From contig CAJTYH010000032.1 in NCBI GenBank assembly GCA_910583675.1, positions 1-33,154 of the forward strand: a stretch of DNA of 33,154 nt. Reading direction: 5' to 3'. The translations under genes and the position numbers were made by a program. The DNA comes from an uncultured Muribaculaceae bacterium (GTDB lineage: Bacteria > Bacteroidota > Bacteroidia > Bacteroidales > Muribaculaceae). Shown here in pieces: positions 14,950 to 24,466 of this stretch; within the stretch, counting starts at the first letter, position 1; every line of letters starts with the position of its first letter. The notes below the pieces were generated by a model. The model did no database searches and was not told the origin of the DNA. It was given only the letters and a program-made list of their open reading frames with translations.

Positions 14950-17097
14950 ATGCCTGATACACATAACTCCATAACTTCGATAATCGCACGCGAAACCGGC
15001 ATTCCCGAGAAAAGCGTGGCAGCCACCATAAAGCTGCTTCAGGAGGGGGCGACCATACCCTTCATAAGCCGTTACAGAAAGGAAATGACAGGATCGCTTG
15101 ACGAAACCGCAATTTTCGCCATAGACAATCGTGCACAGGAACTTGCAGAACTGTCAGACCGCAAGAACTATATCCTCACTACCATAGAGGCGCAAGGCAA
15201 CCTGTCCGCTGAACTTGAGGACAAGATAATCAATTGCTTCGATCCGAACCTGCTCGAAGACCTATATCTGCCGTTCAAGCCACGCAGACGGACACGTGCC
15301 CAGATAGCACGCGAAAACGGCCTTGAACCACTGGCTAAAATGATCATGGCACAGACATGTGCCAATCCGCAGGATGCTGCAAAAAGATTTATCGGCGCGA
15401 ACGTGGAGGATACGGACGCGGCGATAGCAGGCGCTTCAGACATCATCGCCGAATGGATAAATGAAAACGAGGCAGCCCGCAGCCGAGTGCGCGATCAATT
15501 CAGGCGTTTCGCAACAATCACATCGAAGGTCATAAAAGGGAAAGAGGAAGAGGCATCAAACTACACGACATATTTCAATTATTCCGCTCCCCTTTCCCGT
15601 TGCACATCGCACAATTATCTTGCCATGCGGCGTGGCGAAAGCGAGGGATTGTTGCGAGTTTCAATCGGAGTAGATGATTCACGCACGCTAAGCAGGCTAT
15701 ATCCGCTATTTGTAAAACGCAACGGAGAAGCAGCATCCTCAGAACTTGTAACTAATGCAGTAGCAGACGCATACAAGCGACTTACACGACCTGCAATAGA
15801 AAACGAAATGGCAGCCGAAGCCAAGACCAAGGCAGATGCGTCGGCTATCGAGACCTTCACCTCGAACCTTCGGCAACTGTTACTGGCATCACCGCTCGGC
15901 TCAAAGCGAGTCCTTGCCATAGATCCAGGCTTCCGCACAGGATGCAAGGTCGTATGCCTTGACGGAAACGGCAATCTCCTGTGCCATGACGTGATATACC
16001 CCACACCACCCAAAAGCGACACACACGAGGCGGCACACACCATTTTCAGACTTGTGATGGAACATGACATAGAAGCCATCGCACTCGGAAACGGCACAGC
16101 CAGTCGTGAGACAGAACGATTTCTCCGTACGCTGGCTCTTCCGGATGTCCGCATCTTCGTGGTGAGCGAAAACGGTGCCTCCATATATTCCGCCTCAAAG
16201 GTGGCACGCGATGAATTTCCTGACAAGGACGTGACAGTGCGCGGTGCAGTGTCCATCGGCCGGCGACTGATTGATCCTCTTGCCGAACTGGTAAAGATCG
16301 ATCCCAAATCGATCGGTGTAGGTCAGTATCAGCATGATGTGGATCAGACCAAACTGAAGGCTGCGCTGGACATGACGGTTGTGTCTTGCGTGAACTCGGT
16401 GGGAGTGGATGTGAATACGGCCTCCCGCCAGTTGCTGGCCTATGTTTCCGGAATCGGCGACAGTCTTGCCGGCAACATAGTGGCATATCGTGCCGAAAAC
16501 GGAGAGTTCCCGTCACGTGAAGCGATAAAGAGGGTGCCGAGAATGGGTCCCAAGGCATATGAACAAGCCGCCGGCTTCCTGCGTGTACCCACCGGCGACA
16601 ACATACTTGACCACACGGCAGTACATCCCGAACGTTACGGTCTTGTCAAAAAGATGGCAGCAGACATAGGCATGAGTCTCGAAGAGATCGTAAACAATCC
16701 ATCGGCAATGAAGGAGCTTGATCTCGCCAGATACATGGACAGCGAAACAGGACTGGAGACCTTGACCGACATCATCCATGAACTTGAGAAACCCGGACGG
16801 GATCCTCGGCAGGAGGCGGAAACGATCGAATTCGACGAAAGCATCAACGACATCACAGACCTCAAGGCAGGAATGGTGATACCGGGAATAGTAAACAACA
16901 TAACGGACTTCGGAGCATTCGTGGATCTGGGCATACACAAAAGCGGTCTCATACATGTGTCACAGCTCTCCGACAAAAGAGTAAGGCATCCGTCAGAAGT
17001 GTTGAAACTGCACCAGAAAGTCACCGTGAGAGTGATTGAAGTAGACCTGAAACGTGACCGCATAGCCCTCACGCTGCGGGATGTGTCACAAAACTGA
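14950..17097 (+). CDS. tex: Tex-family RNA-binding transcription accessory protein
   Basis: Tex is a cytoplasmic nucleic-acid-binding protein linked to transcription. The 715 residues follow the family order: an N-terminal helical region starting IIARETGIPEKSVAATIKLL and containing TIPFISRYRKEMTG (about 35-48), a YqgF/RNase H-like domain beginning at VLAIDPGFRTGCKV (321-334), helix-hairpin-helix segments (for example SGIGDSLAGNIVAYR), and a C-terminal S1 domain with GIVNNITDFGAFVDLG and GLIHVSQLSD (about 640-710). Length is slightly below the ~770 residues usual in proteobacteria but normal for this phylum. The ATG at 14950 fits the family N-terminus. The 87 bases before it show no clear promoter box. 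Confidence 0.95.
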   Translation: MPDTHNSITSIIARETGIPEKSVAATIKLLQEGATIPFISRYRKEMTGSLDETAIFAIDNRAQELAELSDRKNYILTTIEAQGNLSAELEDKIINCFDPNLLEDLYLPFKPRRRTRAQIARENGLEPLAKMIMAQTCANPQDAAKRFIGANVEDTDAAIAGASDIIAEWINENEAARSRVRDQFRRFATITSKVIKGKEEEASNYTTYFNYSAPLSRCTSHNYLAMRRGESEGLLRVSIGVDDSRTLSRLYPLFVKRNGEAASSELVTNAVADAYKRLTRPAIENEMAAEAKTKADASAIETFTSNLRQLLLASPLGSKRVLAIDPGFRTGCKVVCLDGNGNLLCHDVIYPTPPKSDTHEAAHTIFRLVMEHDIEAIALGNGTASRETERFLRTLALPDVRIFVVSENGASIYSASKVARDEFPDKDVTVRGAVSIGRRLIDPLAELVKIDPKSIGVGQYQHDVDQTKLKAALDMTVVSCVNSVGVDVNTASRQLLAYVSGIGDSLAGNIVAYRAENGEFPSREAIKRVPRMGPKAYEQAAGFLRVPTGDNILDHTAVHPERYGLVKKMAADIGMSLEEIVNNPSAMKELDLARYMDSETGLETLTDIIHELEKPGRDPRQEAETIEFDESINDITDLKAGMVIPGIVNNITDFGAFVDLGIHKSGLIHVSQLSDKRVRHPSEVLKLHQKVTVRVIEVDLKRDRIALTLRDVSQN

Positions 17098-17112
17098 ATC
17101 CGAAAAAACGCT

Positions 17113-17523
17113 ATGGGATCGTCAGACGGGCATGTGTCCATAATAATCTGCATAGGTTCCAACGAGCCGGATGCCACCATACGTGTCAGGAGAGCGATAG
17201 ACCTTCTCGGCACAACATTCGACATTGCAGGAACTTCCGATCCATATCCTACGGTTCCCGCCCCTCCGGCGCCTGCAGACGGAGCGCCTTACGCCAATGC
17301 CGTGGTCAGATGCCGCACATCCCTGCTTCCCGATGAGATCACGGCACGGCTTAAACAATACGAGAAGACTCTCGGCCGATGCCCAGAACATAAATCCGAA
17401 GGAAGGGTCGTGATTGATCTTGACCTTGTCGTGTATGGCGATGTCGTTTGCCGCAAGTCAGAATTCCAATCGGATTATTTCCAACAAGGATACATGAAAT
17501 TGTCAGAGAAGTCGCACCGGTAA
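17113..17523 (+). CDS. HPPK-like protein (FolK family), short form
   Basis: The 136-residue product resembles 6-hydroxymethyl-7,8-dihydropterin pyrophosphokinase, which activates the pterin for folate synthesis. Visible family features are IICIGSNEPDA at the start, a PYANAVV segment, and GRVVIDLDLVVYGD (about residues 96-109), which carries the metal-binding Asp-x-Asp pair and the preceding Arg. Typical FolK is about 160 residues and ends with an HPR/RxFVLxPLxEIAP block. Here that block is missing and the end reads DYFQQGYMKL, so substrate binding may differ or the protein may be a divergent paralogue. The ATG lies 15 bases after tex. Its last 21 bases overlap the convergent comEC 3' end. Confidence 0.65.
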   Translation: MGSSDGHVSIIICIGSNEPDATIRVRRAIDLLGTTFDIAGTSDPYPTVPAPPAPADGAPYANAVVRCRTSLLPDEITARLKQYEKTLGRCPEHKSEGRVVIDLDLVVYGDVVCRKSEFQSDYFQQGYMKLSEKSHR

Positions 17524-19536
17524 CCCCACACGGAAAGGCAGACCGAGCGTATCAAGTTCCGCCTTGTATCGTTGCATCTGTTGCTGTGACAGGGAAGGTG
17601 CCAGCACTATGGTATCCGGATCAAGTGTTTCTTTTACTTCCGCCATGCTACCATAGTATCGGCCACTAATCAATGCGTAACAAGGATGAACCGGCACCGG
17701 GGATAAATCCCGCCGCAACCCTACCGGAACCACAACCTTGTCACGAAAACACCAGACCTTCCCCACTGCATATATGTCCTTCCCTCGAAGGACGGTATTG
17801 ACCGGTTCCAACGGGACGCCTCGAATCTCGGTGAAATCTTTCAGTCTACTACTCATCAAATCATTGATTTTATCATATTGCGAGGGAGGGGCATCGGAAA
17901 GAAGCACACATCTGCCCTCCTCACGTGCCACAATCACTGTAGCATAAGGATATTCCACTACATATGCCTCCGATCGCGGGTATGGCGGTGGAGTCTGAAA
18001 GTATGCAACTACCGTAAAAGCCAAAAGTATCCCTCCCGAAATTCCCCAAAAACGGCTTCTCCATCTTAAAGCAAGCCACAAAGCCAGCAGTCCGCCATAA
18101 TACGTGGCGATCATCCACCATGGGAAAACCACCGATTTCAAAGAAGCGCCGGACAACGAAGCTATGAAACCGGTAATCCCCGCGAGCCACGAATACCCCG
18201 TATCAATGAACATCACAAGCCACTCCGGAGAAAGCCCGATCGCATTTGCCAATATGAGGGACATCTCCCCTATCATAAGAACCGGCAGGATCAGAGCGGC
18301 AGGAATGTTCGCCAGGATAAAATAAACCGGAATCAGATGGAAATGCCACGCCGATATGGCTGCCGTACCCGCTACAGCGGAAACACATACCGCCACCCAC
18401 TCCCATGCGACCCTCACCGGAAGCGCCATCTTCCATCCCGGCCTAAGCTCGAAAGCAAACATCACTATGGCCGCCACGGCAACGAACGACAACTGGAATC
18501 CCGCCGAAAAAAGCTCATTCGGCCTGAAAAGCAATATTACCACAGCCGCCAGACACAGTGAATTCATAGGTGAGCTATCGCGCCGCATGATCATTCCACC
18601 GAATACCACAGTAGCCATGACAACCGCACGGAATACAGACGGAGACAATCCCGTCAGAAGCGCATAGAACCATAGGATAGCTATCGTTGATGCCATCGCC
18701 ATACGCCTCTTTCCCATCAATCGAAGAGGAAACATAAGCAAGGATGCCATAAAGGCGATCACTGCAACGTGCATTCCACTCAGGGCAAGTATGTGCGCGG
18801 TACCGGCTGTAGCGAAGACAGCTCTCAGCTCATCATCCAGATAAGAAGATTCGCCGGTGAGAACGGCTGTAAGAAAAGCCGCCGAGGAAGAATCTATGCC
18901 ACTGCCGTAGATCGCATCCATAAAACGTTCACGCTGTCGTGACATCCACCCGGACATACCGGCACTTTTGGGCTTTGTCACCTCCAGTCCGTGAGGACAT
19001 GATGCCGAATCATCGGTCATAAGCGTTGCCATGGCTGTCACTCCCTCACGGGAAGCATAAATACCCGGGACAAACTCCCCCGGATAATGCCGCACCTTGC
19101 CAAGCGGCTCAAGAACCGAAGCAAACCGCAACGTATCCCCCATCTCAATCGCAGGTACTCCCGCATTCAGACGCAACCATATCATGCCGCCCGAAACCTC
19201 CGGATCACAAACGAGCCTCAGAGTAATCCGCTGACTGAAATCATATCGCTTCACACGAACCGTCACACCGGTATACACGCCGGCCTCCCCGGTCACATTC
19301 AATTCCAGAGGGGTATGGACTTCAACAGTCAGCATCCCTACCGCCACAGAGGCTCCTGCCAATACAAGCCTGCTGCATTTGAATAATATTCCCAAAATGC
19401 ACAGAGCCGCCATCAAGGCGGCTCCATATATCAAATAATTCGGCCATACCGATCCTACGACTATACCCGCCATTAAGCCAAGTGCTATCGGAAAAACCGG
19501 CATGGAAGCCAGCAACGGGCGCCGAGGAGAATTCAT
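17503..19536 (-). CDS. comEC: ComEC/Rec2-family DNA-uptake membrane protein
   Basis: ComEC forms the inner-membrane channel that passes single-stranded DNA in naturally competent bacteria. The 677 residues start with two hydrophobic helices, continue with a DUF4131-type soluble region (about 60-190), and then a polytopic competence domain carrying FLTAVLTGES and the signature LALSGMHVAVIAFMASLL (about 255-272). The C-terminal ~150 residues are soluble but contain no HxHxDH, so the metallo-beta-lactamase nuclease-like domain of full ComEC is absent or too degenerate to see. That shorter form is common in Bacteroidota. It is the third gene of a minus-strand run after aroE and the YeiH-like gene, and overlaps the HPPK-like gene tail to tail. 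Confidence 0.88.
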   Translation of the reverse strand: MNSPRRPLLASMPVFPIALGLMAGIVVGSVWPNYLIYGAALMAALCILGILFKCSRLVLAGASVAVGMLTVEVHTPLELNVTGEAGVYTGVTVRVKRYDFSQRITLRLVCDPEVSGGMIWLRLNAGVPAIEMGDTLRFASVLEPLGKVRHYPGEFVPGIYASREGVTAMATLMTDDSASCPHGLEVTKPKSAGMSGWMSRQRERFMDAIYGSGIDSSSAAFLTAVLTGESSYLDDELRAVFATAGTAHILALSGMHVAVIAFMASLLMFPLRLMGKRRMAMASTIAILWFYALLTGLSPSVFRAVVMATVVFGGMIMRRDSSPMNSLCLAAVVILLFRPNELFSAGFQLSFVAVAAIVMFAFELRPGWKMALPVRVAWEWVAVCVSAVAGTAAISAWHFHLIPVYFILANIPAALILPVLMIGEMSLILANAIGLSPEWLVMFIDTGYSWLAGITGFIASLSGASLKSVVFPWWMIATYYGGLLALWLALRWRSRFWGISGGILLAFTVVAYFQTPPPYPRSEAYVVEYPYATVIVAREEGRCVLLSDAPPSQYDKINDLMSSRLKDFTEIRGVPLEPVNTVLRGKDIYAVGKVWCFRDKVVVPVGLRRDLSPVPVHPCYALISGRYYGSMAEVKETLDPDTIVLAPSLSQQQMQRYKAELDTLGLPFRVGLPVRLL

Positions 19537-19552
19537 CAGTTCACGTCGGAAA

Positions 19553-20536
19553 TCATGCAGGTATCGTTGCCATCACCACGAAGAAACTGCTCACGCCAAT
19601 TATAATCCACAGGATTATGGCAAGAAGCAACGGACGGATACCGACCTTCTTGACCATGCCGATGGACAAGCCTGCACCTATGAGGAACAATGTGACAATC
19701 AAAGCCCTTTTGGCAATAAGAACCAGAAGCGCGGTCAACTCCCCGGGCAGATCGCAATAGGTATTGATTACCATGGCCAACACGAACAGAAAGATAAACC
19801 AAGGTATGGAAATCTTACTGTTGCTGCTTTTGTCACGGAAAATAAACATGGTTACAAACGCCAGCGGAATGATCCAGAGAGCACGTGTGCACTTTATTAG
19901 CGTAGCTATCTGGCATGCCTCAGCGCCATAGGCATCTCCGGCTCCTACTACCGACGAGGTGTCATGAATGGCGATGGCCGCCCATGTCCCGAATTGCGCC
20001 TGGCTCATCTCGAAATAGTGCCCTATCGGAGGGAATATGAACAGCGCTATGGCATTGAGAATGAAAATCACCCCAAGCGATACTGCCATTTCATGGTCAT
20101 CGGCTTTCAGGACAGGCCCAACTGCAGCAATCGCACTTCCACCGCATATAGCGGTACCGGAAGAAATAAGGTATGAGGTCTTGCGGTTGAGATGCATCCA
20201 GTATCCTATCAGGATTCCGAAGAGCATCACCCCTATCACAGAAACGACAGTGAAAAGCATGCCTTCCGAACCACTCTTCAAGGCGGTATTGACATTCATC
20301 CCGAATCCCAGCCCTACTACCGAAGCCTGTAGCAGATATTTTGAACCCTTCTTATTGAATTTCGGGAACGGCATGGGAAATATCATCGCAAAGACAAGAC
20401 CTGCGAACAAGGCCACTGCCGGCGTAACGAAGTCCTCTATGCCAAACAATTCCTTAAACGGCAACGCAGCCACTATTATGGCTAAAACATATATTATGCG
20501 AGCCAAAGTGCTTCTATCAATCTTATTTTGTGTCAT
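19553..20536 (-). CDS. YeiH/YadS-type (UPF0324) putative sulfate exporter family protein
   Basis: This 327-residue inner-membrane protein has about ten hydrophobic segments. Family-typical stretches are GLVFAMIFPMPFPKFNKKG, VVGLGFGMN, SGTAICGGSAIAAVGPV and AIHDTSSVVGAG, matching the YeiH/UPF0324 family annotated as putative sulfate exporters. The substrate is not established for most members. I take ATG 20536 (MTQNKIDRST) as the start; a TTG ten codons upstream would only add a polar extension. comEC starts 16 bases downstream. aroE ends 81 bases upstream, so co-transcription is possible but not certain. Confidence 0.85.
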   Translation of the reverse strand: MTQNKIDRSTLARIIYVLAIIVAALPFKELFGIEDFVTPAVALFAGLVFAMIFPMPFPKFNKKGSKYLLQASVVGLGFGMNVNTALKSGSEGMLFTVVSVIGVMLFGILIGYWMHLNRKTSYLISSGTAICGGSAIAAVGPVLKADDHEMAVSLGVIFILNAIALFIFPPIGHYFEMSQAQFGTWAAIAIHDTSSVVGAGDAYGAEACQIATLIKCTRALWIIPLAFVTMFIFRDKSSNSKISIPWFIFLFVLAMVINTYCDLPGELTALLVLIAKRALIVTLFLIGAGLSIGMVKKVGIRPLLLAIILWIIIGVSSFFVVMATIPA

Positions 20537-20617
20537 CAACTTGTTTGAATGGTTGGAAATTTTCAAATAATCTATTTAATAACGTCACCGTTTCATTTTT
20601 ATTTCCTTCCAAACCGG

Positions 20618-21412
20618 TTATCTCCGACCATTCCAGATTTCCCAAGACTCAAATGCCTGCAACAAGAGCATCTCCAACCCGTTTTTCACCACGGCACCAT
20701 GTTCAGCGCTTTTTTTCATGAACAATGTTACATCAGGGTTATATAGGAGATCGTAACACAGGAAGTCACCGTTCATGCATTCATAGGGAATATCCGGACA
20801 TTCATCAACATGGGGATACATCCCCAACGGAGTAGTGTTCACTATTACCTTGTGTGCGTCCATTATTTCCGGAGTAATGTCCTTATAGGAAATCATTCCG
20901 TCGCGTGGTGTCCTTGAAACTATCAGTGGTTTTATACCCAGATCCTCAAGGCCGCAACATATAGCGCGTGACGCTCCACCGGAACCAAGTACAAGCGCCT
21001 CGCGATGACAGGGCTTAAGCATCGGACGTATGGAATTTACGAATCCCGCGATATCGCTGTTGAATCCGATCAGCTTGAAATCATTGTCATTACGACCATT
21101 TCTCAGAACCTGTATCACATTTACCGCTCCTATGCGCTGTGCCACCGGATCTATATCGGTCAGATATGGTATTACCTGGGTCTTGTACGGAATCGTCACA
21201 TTGATTCCCTCTATAGCCGGATATTCAGCAAGCACTTCCATGAAATCCCCAATGTCGGGAATTTCAAAGTTGATATAACGCGCATTTATTTTCTCAGCCT
21301 TGAACTTCTGGTTGAAGAATGTCTGTGAGAAAGAATGGGTAAGCGGGAAACCTATCAGCCCATAGATTTTCTCCTCCTGTGGTTTCATCTTTTTTGCAAA
21401 GGGATTTTCCAT
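20618..21412 (-). CDS. aroE: Shikimate dehydrogenase
   Basis: AroE reduces 3-dehydroshikimate to shikimate with NADPH in the cytoplasm. The 264 residues show the substrate-binding GFPLTHSFSQTFF (21-33), NVTIPYK with catalytic Lys77, GAVNVI, GFNSD with catalytic Asp120, the Rossmann motif GSGGASRA (about 148-155), NTTPLGMYP and a closing region with LEMLLLQAFESWEIW. The ATG at 21412 is used; an in-frame ATG at 21388 is also reasonable because the first eight residues are not conserved. The -7 box at 21487-21494 would drive it, divergently from nfo. Confidence 0.94.
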   Translation of the reverse strand: MENPFAKKMKPQEEKIYGLIGFPLTHSFSQTFFNQKFKAEKINARYINFEIPDIGDFMEVLAEYPAIEGINVTIPYKTQVIPYLTDIDPVAQRIGAVNVIQVLRNGRNDNDFKLIGFNSDIAGFVNSIRPMLKPCHREALVLGSGGASRAICCGLEDLGIKPLIVSRTPRDGMISYKDITPEIMDAHKVIVNTTPLGMYPHVDECPDIPYECMNGDFLCYDLLYNPDVTLFMKKSAEHGAVVKNGLEMLLLQAFESWEIWNGRR

Positions 21413-21486
21413 ATTCCGTAAAATCTCTACATTGACATAGAGTTTATCTAAATTTTTTAGACGAGCTCTTATTACCGTTCAATCTA

Positions 21487-21494
21487 CAAAGATA
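21487..21494 (-). promoter_or_regulatory. Predicted -7 box for aroE
   Basis: Read on the minus strand this is TATCTTTG, an exact TAnnTTTG match, 75 bases upstream of the aroE ATG. No good -33 TTG is seen at 19-21 bp. The 225-base gap 21413-21637 holds this site and the nfo promoter and no gene. Confidence 0.4.
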
Positions 21495-21534
21495 CGGAAG
21501 AATTCGGGCTTTCTATCACACGAAAGAGCATATT

Positions 21535-21566
21535 TTTGCCATTGAACAAAAAATTTGCTACATTTG
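21535..21566 (+). promoter_or_regulatory. Predicted promoter for nfo
   Basis: TTTG (21535-21538) and TACATTTG (21559-21566) are separated by exactly 20 bp, a full match to the Bacteroidota promoter. Initiation would be near 21573, about 65 nt before the nfo ATG. Confidence 0.65.
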
Positions 21567-21637
21567 CATGAAAATGTCCTTTTCGACTACCGACAGCAAG
21601 GACGTTGTATTAACACTTACAGCACATTCATCTAACA

Positions 21638-22486
21638 ATGAAATATATAGGAGCACACGTATCTGTTGACGGAGGTGTTTCAAACGCTCCATTAAGAGCC
21701 TCAGAGCTTAACATGAAGGCATTCGCGCTCTTCACACGCAATCCCTCCAGATGGAAATCTGCACCGATATCAGACAAGGAAGCCGAACGTTTCCGGTCTA
21801 ATTGCGCCAATGCGGGATACCGTCCGGAAGTAATAATGCCTCACGACAGTTTCCTCATAAACCTCGGTGCACCCGACTCCGAGAAGCTGAGAATGTCACG
21901 CGAGGCTTTCATGGATGAACTGCACCGGTGTGCACAGCTGGGTCTTACGATGCTCAACTTCCATCCCGGATCACACCTGAACCTGGTCACCGAGGAGGAA
22001 TGCATCCAGACCATAGCAGATTCCATCAACATGGCACTTGACAAGACCCACGGCATTACCGCAGTGATAGAATCCACCGCAGGACAGGGGAGCAATCTGG
22101 GATTCCGCTTCGAACAGCTCGCGGAAATAATACACAAGACCGAGGACAAGAGCCGCATAGGCGTGTGTGTGGACACATGCCATACATTTGCTGCCGGATA
22201 CGATCTGGCCACACCGGAAGGGTATGCCAGGACATGGGATGAATTCGAAAAGACAATCGGATTCAAATACCTCAAGGGAATGCATCTCAACGACTCGAAG
22301 AAAGGCCTCGGATCACGCGTAGACCGCCATGAGTCCATTGGAAAAGGAGAATTGGGCGACGGCTTCTTCAGGATGCTTATGGCAGACAGCCGCATGAACA
22401 GGATCCCCCTGATACTTGAGACACCCAATGAAGAGATCTGGGGATCAGAGGTAAGATACCTCTACTCGCTCGAAGGAGCGCTATGA
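21638..22486 (+). CDS. nfo: Endonuclease IV (deoxyribonuclease IV)
   Basis: Nfo is the AP endonuclease of base-excision repair and cleaves 5' to abasic sites with a three-zinc centre. The 282 residues include the family's metal ligands at the expected positions: His69 (MPHDSF), His109 (NFHPGSH), Glu145 (VIESTAGQG), Asp179 and His182 (CVDTCHTF), a later His in MHLNDSKKGLGSRVDRHESIG, and a final Glu in LILETPNE. The start GAHVSVDGGV is canonical. It has a full promoter immediately upstream. The MFS gene starts 75 bases downstream on the same strand. Confidence 0.96.
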   Translation: MKYIGAHVSVDGGVSNAPLRASELNMKAFALFTRNPSRWKSAPISDKEAERFRSNCANAGYRPEVIMPHDSFLINLGAPDSEKLRMSREAFMDELHRCAQLGLTMLNFHPGSHLNLVTEEECIQTIADSINMALDKTHGITAVIESTAGQGSNLGFRFEQLAEIIHKTEDKSRIGVCVDTCHTFAAGYDLATPEGYARTWDEFEKTIGFKYLKGMHLNDSKKGLGSRVDRHESIGKGELGDGFFRMLMADSRMNRIPLILETPNEEIWGSEVRYLYSLEGAL

Positions 22487-22561
22487 CGAATACTGCATGG
22501 ATTTTTGAAATAAAAATATAATATCTTACTACTTACATCATCACAACACTTTTAGATCGAC

Positions 22562-24466
22562 ATGAAAACAAAACCAGACCTGAGTTTCTGGAAGCTCTGG
22601 AACCTGAGCTTCGGTTTCTTCGGTGTACAGATCGCGTATGCGCTACAGAGCGCAAACGTGAGCCGTATCTTTGCCACTCTCGGCGCCGACCCGCATGATT
22701 TGAGCTATTTCTGGATACTGCCCCCGTTGATGGGGCTGATAGTGCAACCGATCGTGGGAACCGCATCAGACCGGACATGGAACCGTTTCGGCCGGCGGCT
22801 TCCTTACCTCATCGGAGGAGCACTGATAGCCGTGCTCGTAATGTGCCTCTTGCCGAACGCGGGCAGTTTCGGGCTTACCGTCTCATCCGCAATCCTCGTG
22901 GGTCTGTTCGCGCTTATGTTGCTTGATACTTCCATAAACATGGCCATGCAACCGTTCAAGATGCTCGTAGGCGACATGGTAAACGAAAAACAGAAAGGTC
23001 TGGCATATTCCATACAGAGTTTTCTCTGCAACGCAGGATCAATAGTCGGATACGTGTTCCCCTTCCTGCTTACATGGATCGGATTCCGCAATACCGCATC
23101 TGCAGGAGTCATTCCCCAGACAGTGGTATTCTCCTTTTATTTCGGGGCAGCAATCCTCCTGGCATGCGTGATATATTCACTGGTCAAGATAAAGGAGTGG
23201 CCTCCAAAACAATATGCGGAGTATAACGGTGGCAATACCGAGGGTGACAACACGGGCGAAAAAACAAACCTGCTGAAACTGCTGGTGAAGGCTCCATCCA
23301 CATTCTGGACTGTAGGACTGGTACAGTTCTTCTGCTGGTTCGCGTTCCTTTTCATGTGGACTTACACCAACGGCACTGTCGCAAAGAATGCGTTCGACTG
23401 CCCGGAAACAACCACGATAAATGCAATCGTGGAAAAGAATGCAGAAGTAAAGACGCAAAGATACTCCGCAAAATACATCCTTACAGGTGATTCGCTTCCA
23501 ATTGTAATGCATGGCAAAGCCACCGTTGCCGGATTTACACTCCCGTCAGGAGATTTCGTAGCCGCCGACAATCTGGAGATGATTCACACTGACATAGATT
23601 TCATTACAATCAAGAAAGGGGGACTTGACATAGAAGCTCCCACCGCAGGTGTGGAAATAAAGTCACAGGTAGTGGTGGACGACCTTATTTTCGAGATAGA
23701 CGGAGTAAACCAATATTCCTTCAATACCCCCATCACCACTAACGGGATCACTTTGCTTGTAAACGGGACTGAAAGATTGGAATCTCCGTCAATAACGCTT
23801 GTCGACCGTCTCTCACGCCTTGAAAAGCCATCACATCTCCTGTTGACCGACATATACACGCACGACCCCCACACCGGAATGCTGTTCTTGGACGGAGTAA
23901 ACGAAGTGACAATCTCAAAAGGCTCGGAAGTGGAATTCAGCACCAGTGTGGTACTGAACACCGAATCGCCTCAGTACAATGATGCGGGCAACTGGGTCGG
24001 TATACTGTTCGCCGTACAGGCCATAGGATCGGTGCTGTGGGCGATAGTGCTCCCCATGTTCCGCAGCCGCAAGTTCTCTTATTCGCTCAGCCTGATACTT
24101 GGTGCCGTCGGTTTCGTGAGCGCAGGGATGCTTACAGACCCTTACTTGATGTTCATATCATTCGCACTGATAGGATGCGCTTGGTCTGCAATGCTTGCAT
24201 GGCCTTTCACCATACTTACCAATTCGCTGAAAAGCGGAAATATCGGAGCATATCTTGGATTGTTCAACTGCTCCATATGCATACCACAGATTATCGGGGC
24301 ATTGGCCGGAGGATGGATACTCTCTATGCTCGGCACGCCCGACCAGCTCGCTCCCCAGCACATGATGATGATCATCGCCGGTATCTCTCTGTTCATAGGC
24401 TCTTTCGCAGTGATATTCATCAAGGAAAACCAATCAGAAACACCATCTACAACCCAAACAAAATGA
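22562..24466 (+). CDS. MFS sugar-transporter-like protein (SLC45/GPH type) with a large inserted segment
   Basis: The 634-residue inner-membrane protein starts like Bacteroidota transporters of the SLC45/glycoside-pentoside-hexuronide kind: LSFWKLWNLSFGFFGVQIAYALQSANVSRIFATLGAD, then PLMGLIVQPIVGTASDRTWNRFGRRLPYLIGG, an intracellular MFS loop. About six helices occupy residues 13-208, a polar linker follows (210-240), and helix 7 lies near 249-268. Between about 280 and 470 there is a hydrophilic, beta-rich segment before helix 8 (NWVGILFAVQAIGSVLWAIVL). Relatives I know have only a short loop there, so this is roughly 190 extra residues, expected outside the cytoplasmic membrane. The remaining helices run to the end. 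Substrate unknown; an oligosaccharide is plausible. The stop overlaps the next start as ATGA. Confidence 0.85.
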   Translation: MKTKPDLSFWKLWNLSFGFFGVQIAYALQSANVSRIFATLGADPHDLSYFWILPPLMGLIVQPIVGTASDRTWNRFGRRLPYLIGGALIAVLVMCLLPNAGSFGLTVSSAILVGLFALMLLDTSINMAMQPFKMLVGDMVNEKQKGLAYSIQSFLCNAGSIVGYVFPFLLTWIGFRNTASAGVIPQTVVFSFYFGAAILLACVIYSLVKIKEWPPKQYAEYNGGNTEGDNTGEKTNLLKLLVKAPSTFWTVGLVQFFCWFAFLFMWTYTNGTVAKNAFDCPETTTINAIVEKNAEVKTQRYSAKYILTGDSLPIVMHGKATVAGFTLPSGDFVAADNLEMIHTDIDFITIKKGGLDIEAPTAGVEIKSQVVVDDLIFEIDGVNQYSFNTPITTNGITLLVNGTERLESPSITLVDRLSRLEKPSHLLLTDIYTHDPHTGMLFLDGVNEVTISKGSEVEFSTSVVLNTESPQYNDAGNWVGILFAVQAIGSVLWAIVLPMFRSRKFSYSLSLILGAVGFVSAGMLTDPYLMFISFALIGCAWSAMLAWPFTILTNSLKSGNIGAYLGLFNCSICIPQIIGALAGGWILSMLGTPDQLAPQHMMMIIAGISLFIGSFAVIFIKENQSETPSTTQTK

